Shown piece after piece: positions 50,845 through 61,796 of a stretch of DNA of 64,000 bases; the stretch's first letter is position 1; every line of letters begins with the position of its first letter. A program made the translations under genes and the position numbers. Under the pieces are notes generated by a model. It ran no database searches and was not told where the DNA came from. It saw only the letters and a list, made by a program, of their open reading frames with translations. The stretch is from Azorinus chamasolen (lineage: Eukaryota > Mollusca > Bivalvia > Cardiida > Solecurtidae). The stretch is from contig OY755240.1 of assembly GCA_963576725.1 (NCBI GenBank), positions 57,412,633 through 57,476,632 on the forward strand, in the 5' to 3' direction.

Positions 50845-50852
50845 AACGATGT

Positions 50853-51177
50853 ACACATCTATAATAACGACCGATTTGAAAATGTAGCTTCGTGTGTTCA
50901 CCTATAATAACGAACATTTCGATAAAGTGTTGCTTTATGTGCACAACTATAATAACGACCAATTTGAAAACGTGTTGCTTGATGTGTACATAATTACGAC
51001 CAATTTGAGAAGTGATGCGTGATCTGTACATCTATAATCACAACCAATTTGAGAAGTGATGCGTGATCTGTACATCTATAAGCACTACCAAATTGAGACG
51101 TTATGTGTCATCTCTACATCTATAATCACGACAAATCTGAGAAGTGATGCGTGATGTGTACATCACGACAAATTTGC
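50853..51177 (+). repeat. 44-bp minisatellite just after the stop codon
   Basis: About 7.5 units of CTATAATAACGACCAATTTG / AGAAGTGATGCGTGATCTGTACA-type sequence, 44 bp long with one 40-bp unit, starting 9 bp after the TAA. If transcribed it forms the start of the receptor's 3' UTR. Not a CRISPR array (no spacers, high divergence). Confidence 0.8.
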
Positions 51178-51345
51178 TGGGACAGAAACTCGAGCAATAA
51201 TGTAATGTGTAATTTACCAACGGTAGTCTAAACTCTAGGCGTTTTCGAGGTGGTGTCATTTACCGTGTCTGTAAAACAAAAGTCAGCAAAGTAGGTAGGC
51301 TAGACTAGTTGAATTGTTACATCTCCAAAGATTGATCACTTATCA

Positions 51346-51523
51346 TTAACCCATTCTCTCATATTTATGCCTTTCAACGCCATTGTAAAAGTCACGTTTT
51401 GAAACCATTGTGATTTATCACAATGGTTTCCAAACTACCCAATTCTAAAATGGTCCCTTTTTGCTAATAAATGCTCCTTTTCGGAGGTTGTGTCTCAAAA
51501 TGGCCTATGATGGCATGGGTTAA
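51346..51523. mobile_element. TTAA MITE (family J)
   Basis: TTAACCCATTCTCTCATATT to GGCATGGGTTAA. Inside are AAACCATTGTGATTTATCAC/AATGGTTTCCAAA palindromic arms. Confidence 0.7.
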
Positions 51524-51808
51524 ACCACAGGTGCTAGGCGTGTGGCCATTTCACAAATACTGCTTATAAATACCTTCAAATACGTTTAGACATCATAACT
51601 TGACATTATAAAAAAAAGAAAAAAAAATGGATTTTTTTTTTTTCGTATAATATATTACTATATAAAGGTATGTAACTAAATGGTCCAAAGTGGCAGAAAA
51701 AATGCACCAACTACATTCCGCGTCTTGTTACGACGTCAATTTCCGCTCGATTTCAATCAAATATGAGTCAATGCACGCAGAAATGTCCAGTCTTTCAAAT
51801 ATACACCA

Positions 51809-52093
51809 TTGATTGCCGATCATAAGCCGAAAAATTACTGTTTTGAGACGATAAACTCCAGCTTAGATTTAGTCGACCGAGTCACTACCGACACATACAT
51901 GCACATTTTCACCACTGATGACATCGAAAGTCACACTAGATCTCATAATATGGTCCGTTTTCCACTCTCATTCAATAAAACTAACATAACTATTCAACTT
52001 ACTGTCGATGTCAACCTCAAAGTTACTACCGGTTCTACGAAACTGAAGAGTTTTCGAAACAACCCGCGGCTGTCAACATTCGGCCAGCCATGA
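51809..52093 (+). other. Mirrored ORF, left arm copy (94 codons)
   Basis: MIADHKPKNYCFETINSSLD opens the frame (start as ttg/near-cognate; the first ATG is internal), ending RLSTFGQP. Its counterpart on the minus strand at 52807-53091 differs at one residue (E to D). No family is recognised. Conservation may come from the recent duplication only. Confidence 0.35.
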
Positions 52094-52225
52094 TTTTCGT
52101 GACCCGGAAATGCTTGAAGCGAAGAAGCGACTGGTGCCCGGCAGACCATTTGACTACTATGAAGCAGGTAACAAGTGCCCTGTAAACATGATTACTGGTG
52201 CCCGGTTTCTGTATAAAACACCCTG

Positions 52226-52454
52226 TTAACCCTTTCCCTCCTATAAACACCTTTTCACGCATTTGAAAACAGTATAGACCCAAATCAGATAGCTCGTAGA
52301 AGACCAGGATCTACTCCATTTGTGCCATGATATATAGATATAATTCTATACCATTCGTCGAAGCAAACATGCCCTTGAAAATGATAAAAAATAATCTAAT
52401 AAATATTCATGGTGTTACTTTTTCTTACATGATTATTTAACAGGGAAATGTTAA
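52226..52454. mobile_element. TTAA MITE (family C) in the inverted-repeat spacer
   Basis: TTAACCCTTTCCCTCCTATA to CAGGGAAATGTTAA, with core AATCAGATAGCTCGTAGAAGACCAGGATC degenerate. It lies between the two arms. Confidence 0.65.
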
Positions 52455-52806
52455 CTGGAAAATAAAATGCAGTCGACGTATACATTTTTCAGTCATGTGC
52501 TGGACACTATATATGAAAAATAAATTAACACATATATTAGAAAGCAAACGATTATAAAATAATCAGTATAATTACCAAGTAACTATAGTCATTGTTCCTA
52601 ATATATATATGAAATGAAGGCTGTCATTAAATTTTAAATAGAGCTAGTTCTCTCTTTTTTTTCAGTCTTATTAGAATAGAAAATCTAAATTTTGGGCGAA
52701 CATAATCAGCAGTTTACAGGGCACTTGTTACCTGCTTTATAGTAGTCAAATGGTCTGCCGGGCACCAGTCGCTTCTTCGCTTCAAGCATTTCCGGGTCAC
52801 GAAAAA

Positions 52807-53091
52807 TCATGGCTGGCCGAATGTTGACAGCCGCGGGTTGTTTCGAAAACTCTTCAGTTTCGTAGAACCGGTAGTAACTTTGAGGTTGACATCGACAGTA
52901 AGTTGAATAGTTATGTTAGTTTTATTGAATGAGAGTGGAAAACGGACCATATTATGAGATCTAGTGTGACTATCGATGTCATCAGTGGTGAAAATGTGCA
53001 TGTATGTGTCGGTAGTGACTCGGTCGACTAAATCTAAGCTGGAGTTTATCGTCTCAAAACAGTAATTTTTCGGCTTATGATCGGCAATCAA
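52807..53091 (-). other. Mirrored ORF, right arm copy (94 codons)
   Basis: See 51809-52093: the same frame on the opposite strand with one substitution. Confidence 0.35.
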
Positions 53092-53734
53092 TGGTGTATA
53101 TTTGAAAGACTGGACATTTCTGCGTGCATTGACTCATATTTGATTGAAATCGAGCGGAAATTGACGTCGTAACAAGACGCGGAATGTAGTTGGTGCATTT
53201 TTTCTGCCACTTTGGACCATTTAGTTACATACCTTTATATAGTAATATATTATACGAAAAAAAAAAAAATCCATTTTTTTTTCTTTTTTTTTATAATGTC
53301 AAGTTATGATGTCTAAACGTATTTGAAGGTATTTATAAGCAGTATTTGTGAAATGGCCACACGCCTAGCACCTGTGGGTTAAACACGGGCCATATAGGCC
53401 CACTCATGATGTCTGCACTAATTAACAGTAATTGTTCATCTGTATGTGTATTTTGTAGTTATTTGAAATATTTTATGGTTGTCGCTCTGTGCAGCCACTT
53501 GTTCGTTAAGACATTAATGCTTAATAATTATATGTTTTCCATAGTAGAACTATAGCAGTATTGTTCTGTTATATAGAAATATGTTGCCCGATTAAATTAC
53601 GGATGTCTCTAAATTGCGTGAGTGATAGAGGAGAGTGTATGACTGGACGTACATTCATACATATCATAATGGTAATAGATGGTTTTATGCGGATGACGAG
53701 GAAAATGATAAATTCTAATAATACACGTTAACAA

Positions 53735-54300
53735 TTTCAATGCTGATTTTTCAAATGGACTATTCCAAAATTTAAACAGGTCAAGTTTAAGAAAGGTGTA
53801 ACATGACAAACAGAGCAGAACCCGATGATAGGACTCCTTTAGGATCCCTCTCATCTGGGTTTACACGGTTTGTAAAGGACATTAGTGACCCGATTCCCGC
53901 ATTGTAATGGATAAAATGAATTCCTCACCGAACTGGATCAAGACCACTTCAAGATGAAATCATTGAGGTAACCCTTTGAATGCGGGATATGTGTATAATG
54001 TCATTTTTAACCAGTGTAGACACAGATCTGGGTCCATGCTTATAAAACTTTTAGTTGAGTCCTAGGTCCTTCTCAAGTTTTTGATTGGTCAGATTTGAGC
54101 CTATGGCTCAAATCTGACCAATCAAAAGTTTGAGAACTCAAATCTGACTAATCAAAAGCTTGAGCACGATTTCAGACTCAACAAAAAAGCTTTATAAGCA
54201 TGGACCCAGAGAGCTCACACAGGACTCATATGGGGGTCTGTACTGTTTGTCACTCAAAACCATCCAGCAAGTGTAAGCCTTTCATTCTGAGTGGACTCTA
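53735..54300. mobile_element. Hairpin MITEs (family I) with a nested palindrome
   Basis: CAAACAGAGCAGAACCCGATGATAGG...CCTCTCATCTGGGTTTACAC (53805-53880) and AACCAGTGTAGACACAGATC...GGGGTCTGTACTGTTTGTCAC (54010-54250) are I-type cores. The second is split by a nested palindromic element. Confidence 0.5.
54037..54205. mobile_element. Nested palindromic MITE
   Basis: TGCTTATAAAACTTTTAGTTGAGTC and its inverted partner GACTCAACAAAAAAGCTTTATAAGCA enclose a near-perfect hairpin, TTGATTGGTCAGATTTGAGCC with its exact reverse complement, 3 bp apart. A half-similar copy occurs at 57640-57735. Confidence 0.7.
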
Positions 54301-54399
54301 AAGTTAAACACTGATTATTCTAAAAAATGGCATGGCAAGGGTTAATGTGACGGTTTATAAAATTCTGAAAATAGGAGAACCTTCGAAAGCAAAAGTAGC

Positions 54400-54640
54400 A
54401 ATGTGAAAAAAGAAAATCTCAGATTCGGTTTTATTGAGTATCAATTAAAAGTAAAATACTACTCACGCCCCTTAAACTTATTAAATTATCATAACTAAAA
54501 GGATTGAAATGAATGATTCCGAACACTGAGAACGGACTACGGGACGAATAACTTTGTCCAGCAGGGGATCGAACCCGGGACCCCTCGTATAACTGTCGAT
54601 AGTCGAGCGCGTTAGCCACTCGGCCACGTTAGTTTAATAT
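54400..54640 (-). mobile_element. tRNA-Ser-like SINE (family A, full head), minus strand
   Basis: On the minus strand GTGGCCGAGTGGCTAACGCG (A-box) and GGTCCCGGGTTCGATCCC (B-box) sit 45 bp apart with a variable-arm-like insert, as in tRNA-Ser. The downstream body ends in the GGGGCGTGAGTAGT...AATAAAACCGA tail seen as fragments elsewhere. No intact acceptor stem pairing was traced, so it is a SINE, not a tRNA gene. Confidence 0.75.
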
Positions 54641-54764
54641 GTATGACAGGTAGTACCTTAATGCATTAATGCATTATTTTTGCCCCTGCATTAAGTCACC
54701 GCCTGACACTCAAGACTCCTAAATATATAAATGAATATCCCCTTAAGACAGGTTCTGCTATAAC
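54640..54764. mobile_element. Truncated pogo-like MITE (family E)
   Basis: AATGCATTAATGCATTATTTTTGCCC, TGCATTAAGTCACCG and CCCCTTAAGACAGGTTCTGCT form the right half only. Confidence 0.55.
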
Positions 54765-55060
54765 AGCATAAAACATTGTGTTGGTTATGTTCAATTATTC
54801 ATCGGATGATTTTGATTTGGTACAGTACTTGTGTCGAAAACTGCCGTTTTCGGCGGTACTTAAAAACTTTGGTTGAATAACAAACTATTGTCGGCCTATT
54901 TCGAGCAGATAGAAGCAAAAACGCAACCCGAATGAATGATCATACATCTGCGAATATCAACAGGGTCTTCGGTATCAACACATGGAACTTTTGTATTCTT
55001 CAGCGTTTATTCGATTGGTTTTATTGCAACATACCTCTTTTCTACATATAAAGGATTTAC

Positions 55061-55240
55061 AGTAAAGCCCGGATACCGCAAACACTGAAACAAGTACCAT
55101 AAGCGGTCTTTAAGACAGGTGGCTGCTTAATACAGGGTGAAAGTCATGCAGAAAGCTCTTTAGGTGAAAGTCATGCAGAAAGCTCTTTAGGAGCTTTCTG
55201 CATGACGTTCATCTTGCATTAAGCAGCCACCTGCCAAAAA
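55061..55240. mobile_element. Pogo/Tigger-like MITE (family E) with local duplication
   Basis: CAGTAAAGCCCGGATACCGC at the left. GGTGAAAGTCATGCAGAAAG...CTCTTTAG is tandemly doubled, then AGGAGCTTTCTGCATGAC and TTGCATTAAGCAGCCACCTG. Confidence 0.65.
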
Positions 55241-55560
55241 GGCATCACTCTTCATTATTCAGTTTTCGAAGTATCGAGTATTTACTGTGTAATTTTATGC
55301 ATTTTTTAAAAAAACATATACATGTTGCCGGTAGAGACCAGATCAATCTAATCTTTTCACCGATACCGAAGCATTTTGAGGCTATTGCGCATAAAACAAA
55401 ATAGACGCGGATCAGACGGCTCCTTTGAAACAGTAGAGATCTTATTCTACAGCTTCTGATATAGACAAAAGTTTCCGTGTTCATGAGTTTTTTGGAAAAT
55501 TCAGCTAATTAATATTCGTATGTTCATTATTACTCACATGAACATTCATGGTGGAATAGA

Positions 55561-55788
55561 TTAACCATTTACCTGTTCAATATTCATGTAAAGAATCATA
55601 ACATCATGAATATTAATTAGTTTATTTTTCATAATGTAAACTTTTTAAGAGAATCTGTTTGCTTTAACAATTCAGATATATTTTATGTCATAAGCAAACA
55701 GAGCAGAACCTGATCAGACGGTTCATACAGGGGGCATCATGATCTGAACTCGGTCTACTCAGTTTGTAAATGCGTGAAAAGTGTTAAC
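55561..55788. mobile_element. TTAA MITE (family C)
   Basis: TTAACCATTTACCTGTTC to GCGTGAAAAGTGTTAA, with core CTGATCAGACGGTTCATACAG. Confidence 0.6.
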
Positions 55789-56000
55789 CCTTACAGTGTG
55801 GGACACGAGTCAAGAATGACCTTTGCAAACATTGTAGACCCAGATGAGAGGGCTCCTAGAGGAGCCCTCTCATCAGGGCCTGCACTGTTTGCCATGTAAA
55901 ACCTTTCTTGATACAAATCGCTAAACATTCACCACAAGCTTGAACTGATTGAATTTTGGAATAGTCCATTTGAAAATCCAGCGTTGTAAAGGTTAAAAGA
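55786..56000. mobile_element. TTAA MITE (family I), full core hairpin
   Basis: TTAACCCTTACAGTGTGGG to CCAGCGTTGTAAAGGTTAA. The core is GATGAGAGGGCTCC with its exact partner GGAGCCCTCTCATC, flanked by GCAAACATTGTAGACC and GGCCTGCACTGTTTGCC. Confidence 0.75.
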
Positions 56001-56205
56001 GTTCAATTGATTCGCCTCTTATCGTTCACTTGCCAGATATGACGTGACAAGCATTTGCAAACAGCTTGGACCAAATGTCTCATCGGGATCCACAGCTGTT
56101 TGATTCTCGGTCAATAATTTCTTGAAAGTATTAACGAATATACTGAAGGTTACACTTGTAGTAGACCGGGAATTGAGCAGACGAAGCTTTTTTACAGATG
56201 GTTTA

Positions 56206-56425
56206 ACCCTTTCCCTCTTCTATGTTTATTCAATATTTCAATACATACTGATATTCATGGACAAATTAGTTACAAAGAAATATAGAAGGTAGTACATTGT
56301 AGCTATTTTGGAAAGTAAAAAACTAGATCTCTCGTATTCCATTAGCAAACAAAGCAGACCCTGATCAGGAGCCATCTGTTTGCAAATGCCTGATAACACA
56401 TTTATAAGAAGAAAGGGTAACTAAT
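56206..56425. mobile_element. TTAA MITE (family C), core partly deleted
   Basis: TTAACCCTTTCCCTCTTC to AAGAAGAAAGGGTAA, core reduced to CTGATCAGGAGCCATCTG. Confidence 0.65.
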
Positions 56426-56427
56426 TA

Positions 56428-56737
56428 GTTGAACTTCGATATTTCGAATTCGGATAACTCGAATTTCGGTATAACTCGAAGTAAAAATTGGGTACTTCAT
56501 CAATTTAAAACACGGAATTGTTCTTTAATGTATTACTACACATATGTAGAAACACACGTGACAGCTTAACGCAGGTCGAAAGTAATTCTGATAGCTTATA
56601 CAGGGATTGTCATCATTCGTTTTAACCTGCATTAAGCAGTAAACGTCAGAAATTGACCTGATTAAAATCGGATAATTCGACTTCTGTTATCTCGAATTAA
56701 TTTGTATGGTCCTTTAATGTTTGAGATATTGTTCAAC
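56428..56737. mobile_element. Pogo/Tigger-like MITE (family F)
   Basis: AGTTGAACTTCGATATTTCG to GATATTGTTCAACTG, with CTTAACGCAGGTCGAAAGTAA and TTTAACCTGCATTAAGC inner arms. Confidence 0.7.
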
Positions 56738-56947
56738 TGTGATAAGAACATCATCATAAAACAAACGAAAGAGAACTAGTAGCCACGCAGTATTACACGT
56801 TATTGTGAAATTGTGTATTTGTCCTAGATCTATTTCTATAACGTTTAAATAATCATTTATCCTGCAACCTAGTTTGAATTTGCATTCACTGTTAACGGAT
56901 TATATGATGTTATCGTCCTAAAATAAACAAACATTTCACCATGCAGT

Positions 56948-57480
56948 AGAACCTGTCTTCAGCGGCCATTCATTTATTGAAACTATGGGGTCTTAAAAAG
57001 CTGCTATAGACGCGTTCCGCATTACTTTTGCCCTGCGTTAAACTGTCACCTGTCCTACACACCCATAATTCGACCTCTTTTTTATGACCGCTTAAGACAG
57101 GTTCTACTGCATATTAACAAAATATTGTTAGTCATATCAATCTTCAGATATCTATATACATGTATTAGGATTGTGTCACAACATTTATGATAAAATCAGT
57201 CAGTCATGCAAACTGTATGTTTGCTGTTTGAACTGTTGCCATTGCTGACCAAGTGATAAACAATGAACCTAATAGCAGACAAGTCGAACAGGATGATGCT
57301 ACTGGAATATCCACAACTACTCTAAAAGCATAGACATCTTAAAAAGCAGATTGTTACTTAATGCATGGCTAAAGTAATGCAAGTTTTCTGCATTACGTTT
57401 GACCTACGTAAAGCTACCGCCTGCCTTACTGACCACTAATTAGATATGTTTTGATAGACAGGTTTCTCTGTATTCATAGA
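56948..57480. mobile_element. Two pogo-like MITE copies (family E)
   Basis: 56948-57110 (CAGTAGAACCTGTCTTCAGC ... CTTAAGACAGGTTCTACTG) has lost half its core. 57330-57478 keeps TTAATGCATGGCTAAAGTAATGC and TGACCTACGTAAAGC with a decayed end. Confidence 0.6.
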
Positions 57481-58861
57481 TCAGACTTTGGTTTAGTTTA
57501 ATAACGTAACGATTCAGACTTATTGCCCTTTAACCTATTTACTCATAGATAATTTAGACACAAGCTCTTTGAATAAATCTACCGAAATGGAGGATTTATT
57601 AGAGGAAAGGAAACTTTTAATAGTGTGTAGTTTTATTCGCAAATATCTGATTGGTCGGAGTCTAAGCAAACTCAGAACTAGACCATTCAGAAGTTTGAGA
57701 ATGATATCAGACTCAGGCAAACAGTTTCATAACCACGAGGCAAGGTGCAGTGTGTTAGCAAAGAACCAATCATGTTTGTACCGTCAAGATAGGACGTAAT
57801 TCGAATTCAGCAAGGTAGTGTTTATAAATATTGTCATAGTTTTGACATAAATAATTAGTTTTCTACCATTATTTCGTTTGGGCAGAACGAGAGGTCATAT
57901 ACTTGAAAATGTTCAATTGCATAATGTGTTTCTTTCAAATCATGTATACGTGTTGAAACCAAACTGGGTTCATCGCAACGCGTATTGGTGTCGGACATCA
58001 AAGGGAGTTCGACCGCACGATGTGTCTCAAATTATATGTAGCAATACAATGCACTATCCAATGTTTACAATATGCAACAATAGACAAATGAAATGCCAGA
58101 CATTTAACCTTTAGCCTACTGTGGATGGATGAGAAACAGCTTGAATCCTGATGGCACGCAGAGTAAGTTGGCGTCTCATCAGCATCCAAACTGTTTGATA
58201 TTTTGGCCATGTTGTTAAATAGAAATGACAGATACACCAACTATTACAACAGAAGTCATATATAGGTGCGTACTCCACTCAAGTACAAAGAGTGGTCCCA
58301 ACATACGGTTAAATATTGGAGAATTGAAAGGTTCTTCTTGAAAATGTTTTAGTTAACATTTATGAACAAGCTGTTTTATCAGGGTCTGCTCCGTTTGCTT
58401 ATGAAATAATATAGATATGATTCTACCGATTCCGCAATGGCAAACTATTGTATTCATCTGCCAGAATAAAACTGCACCTAATTGGTATCCAAACATGCAT
58501 TCGTTCGTTCATGGATATTTATCAGGTAAATGATTACGTTGACTTAATAACTGGGTAATATACATGAACTGAACGATAAGGAGAAGAGAATGGAAGTTCG
58601 AGTAAGCGGTAGTGGTCGTAGTTGGGTGGTATTAGCTTAGGGTGGTCGTAGTCGTAAAAGTAGGACTATTAACAGGTCGCTATTGAGATGGTCCCCTGCA
58701 TCAGTCCAATTATACGGTAAGTCATTCTCCTGTCAAGTGCGACCAACTGTCATCTACAAACAGTTTGTACGAGTGTGTCCAGATGTGATGCTTCGTTATA
58801 ACATATTCATTTCCTTATTACATTATTAGTCTCGGGGAACCAATTCCTACAACCGATATTT

Positions 58862-59362
58862 AATTCATTCCCTCCTAGGCTATTTCTAGACCCATCCTCT
58901 TTGAATTAAACTACCGAAAAGGAGCATTAATTATAGAAGAGGAGAATTTTAGAAGTGTGTAGTTTTGAAGCCACTGTGATAATCACAATGGTTTATAAAT
59001 GTGACTTTTACAGAGACGTAAAAATGCGTCACTAGGAGGGAATATGTTAAACTTTATGTAACTCGGCGTTACGGTGACAACTGCTCGATCACTTGGTTCG
59101 CGATAGCTTTACCCTTTACTCCATTAATGTTTATATAAAAAGTAATAACATCATGAATATTTATAAGCTGCATGTTTATAATAGTATATGTGCATAATAT
59201 GTTTTGGTATAGGTAGAAACTGTAGAGTCAGATCTATTATGATTTCGTATGAAGCAAACAGAGCAGACCCTGACCAGACCGTTCCTGTAGAAGCTAATTT
59301 GTATGGGTCTTCTCTGTTTGCCAAGGCGTAGGGATACGCATTTATGGAATAGATGATTAAAA
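58862..59362. mobile_element. MITE pair: family J then family C
   Basis: 58862-59048: TTCATTCCCTCCTAGGC to CTAGGAGGGAATATG with CACTGTGATAATCACAATGG. 59109-59362: ACCCTTTACTCCATTAATG to TTTATGGAATAGATGATTAA with a CTGACCAGACCGTTCC core. Confidence 0.6.
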
Positions 59363-59402
59363 CATCAGAAGTAGGTTTAAGGCAATATAATGGTTAGTAA
59401 TA

Positions 59403-59611
59403 CAGTAAAACCCCGCTAATGCGACCACCAAAAAAAGGGCATAATTCTGGGTGGCTGAGGCAGGTGATAGCTTAATGCAAGACGAAAGTTATGCAGAAAG
59501 CTCCTATAGAAGCTTTCTGCATAACTTTCGTCCCGCATTAAGCAACCACCTGCTTTAAACGGAATCAGTGGCTGTTTATTAAGTGGCCGCATTAGCGGGG
59601 TTTCACTGTCT
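59403..59611. mobile_element. Pogo/Tigger-like MITE (family E), very well paired
   Basis: CAGTAAAACCCCGCTAATGC and GCATTAGCGGGGTTTCACTG ends. The inner hairpin GCAAGACGAAAGTTATGCAG / AAGCTCCTATAGAAGCTT is nearly perfect over about 45 bp per arm. Confidence 0.8.
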
Positions 59612-60264
59612 ATGGATTTATGGGTTGGACACTTGATACTAAGGGTATGCTTTCCTCGAAATAGTCATGTAGTTTAAAATGGCTGCAGACCAGTCAAGAA
59701 TCGTTTATTTCTCAGCTAAATCCTAGTTTGCTGCAATGCACGAGGATCGCTTCAGAGAGACTAAATTAATGTGTTGCAGCAAGATAGGACTGACAATAAA
59801 AAGCATGTTTTAATCAGATTTTTTTCAAATAAACTTCTTACTTATATGCTTGATTACTTTTTACTTACAGTCCTGTTTAAGCATTGGAACAACTGTGTTG
59901 TTTCGTAAAATGAAACTGTTTTCCAAACTCATACCTTCTATTACAAAAATTTTAAATCGTATATGGAACATCTTTTTCTTACATGTTCGTACAAAGGACG
60001 ATACCACTGTAACAAAGTGCAACAACCTACATACACAACTCTAGCTAAAACCAAACACAAAACCAAATAGCGCCTATCTAATCTTGGGTAAAAATATGCA
60101 TGGCTCGTTGTCAAAATACATGCTTTTTAATCAGTCCGCTTTTAAAACATTTACATTATTAACCTCTAGTACTGGAAGAGGTATCGTTGAGCTTGTACAA
60201 TGGATGAACTGCTGCGTGTAGGCATCGGAATTTGGTCTACATTGTTTGACACACGTATAAGTAC

Positions 60265-60445
60265 AATACAAAACCTCTGGAAAGGCACCATCTACAGGAG
60301 GCATAATTCATCCAGATGGTAGCTTAATGCAGGTTGGAAGTTATACAGAAAGCTCCTATAGGAGATTTTCGTATTACCATCGTCCTGCATCAAGCTTTCA
60401 CCTGTTTTAAAGACACTAATTGTCGATTAGATTGGTTTACTGTTT
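60265..60445. mobile_element. Pogo-like MITE (family E), ends decayed
   Basis: TAGCTTAATGCAGGTTGGAAG, ACAGAAAGCTCCTATAGGAG and TCCTGCATCAAGC form the core; the termini are hard to place. Confidence 0.55.
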
Positions 60446-60814
60446 CCATGTTATTTTATGTTTCCAATTTACAGTTATGACCCAGATCAGACACCGAGTA
60501 AGTCATCCAGTGGTTGTCTTTGTCGATACAGTTCGCAAACTTCATACATGTGTATGTATATTTTCGTGTGACCAGTGAAATGTTTTTTCACAATGTCAAC
60601 AGACATTTTTGAAAAACTAAAGATGAATAAATTGCAGATGAGTAAAGAGCAGATGTGTAAAGTGCAATTAAATTGCCCCTACAGTACATGCAATGGAATT
60701 TGGAACTTAGTGACTTAGGGATAGCAATTCGCTTCAGAACCTCTCATTGTCGACCGCTAAAAGAAATCTAAATTTGTTTAATAGGCAAGCTTAATACAGG
60801 ATTGACGTTATTTG

Positions 60815-61045
60815 CCCTTTCATTCATTCCCTCCTAGACTAGTTTTAGGTCCAACCTCTTTGAGTCAATCTACCGAAAAGGAGCATTAACCACAGAAAAG
60901 GAGAGTTTTAGAATTGCGTATTTTTGAAACCATTGTGATAAATAGACATTTAATCCTATGGAGCAGATGCTCCATTTATTACAATGGTTTCAAAATGTGA
61001 CTTTTACAGAGACACCAAAATGCGTCACTAGGAGGGAATGTTTTA
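60815..61045. mobile_element. MITE (family J), complete
   Basis: TTCATTCATTCCCTCCTAGAC to CACTAGGAGGGAATG. Inner arms GAAACCATTGTGATAAATAG and TTACAATGGTTTCAAAATG pair around a GGAGCAGATGCTCC core. Confidence 0.7.
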
Positions 61046-61129
61046 ATGAAAGACATAATGACTGCAGGGATAACATTAGTTGAAGTTTCATAATGGCATT
61101 GTGCACAACGGAATGTTTGACCATAACAG

Positions 61130-61796
61130 AAACTGTAGAATCAGATCCTTGTTAGTTCATAAGCAAACATACACGTAGCTGACCCTTATCAGACGGATTT
61201 TACGGGAGCCGTCTGATCTGGATCTACATTTTTCAAATGTGTCAGAATGCATTTAATCCAGTAGGGTTTGGGCGGTCACGTGTTTTTCCTTTTAACTAGG
61301 CGAGCATTGCAATGTGGAACTATGTGCTCATTTCAGATGTGAGTTCAGAAACACAGCTCAAACACTCTACATTAGCATTTTCTATTATGAAAAACGCCCT
61401 TTAACATTTTTACAAACGGAGTAGATCCAGATCAGAAGGCTTCTGAATGACCAGGATTTGCCCTGATTGGTTATGAAATACTATAGACCTGGTGTTACAA
61501 TTTGTGCCATGTTAAACTATTCCCTTGAATATAGCCTATTATAAAATTCAATACTTATAGTATCGTAGTTTTTTACCGTTTGCTCCATAAATACGCTTTT
61601 CTACGCCTTTGCAAACACAGTAGACTGAGATCAGACGGACCAGGGTCTGGTCTGTTTTCTTATGGAATAATATAGATTTTATTCTATAGTTTCTACTATG
61701 GCAAAATCTTTATTTGTTGATAAGTCATTTTAAATATCAACTACTATTTATGTCATCATTTCTTACACGAATACTCATGGGGTAAAGAGTTAACAT
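61130..61796. mobile_element. Three family C MITE copies in series
   Basis: 61130-61260 (CTTATCAGACGGATTTTACGGGAGCCGTCTGATC core), 61390-61560 (AGATCAGAAGGCTTCTGAATGACC) and 61570-61796 (CCGTTTGCTCCATAAATACGC to GGGGTAAAGAGTTAA). Their cores are variably deleted. Confidence 0.6.

Larger units (their letters stand above)
51524..53378. mobile_element. 1.85-kb element with ~0.66-kb inverted arms
   Basis: The left arm 51524-52187 and right arm 52712-53378 are almost exact reverse complements around a 0.52-kb spacer. TTAA lies on both sides (51520-51523; 53379-53382), with ends ACCACAGGTGC and (reverse) CCCACAGGTGC. Both arms encode the same 94-codon frame with one changed residue. It is best read as a TTAA-type foldback element or a recent inverted duplication. 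Confidence 0.8.

Noticed and set aside
50853..51177. CRISPR-like regular repeat
   Set aside because: Contiguous 44-bp units without spacers, diverged, in an animal genome: a minisatellite.
54540..54640. Possible tRNA-Ser gene on the minus strand
   Set aside because: tRNA-like head continues into a SINE body; no paired acceptor stem or terminator was found.
59850..60044. 64-codon ORF in the 3' flank
   Set aside because: No homology, no splice or promoter context; AT-rich chance frame.
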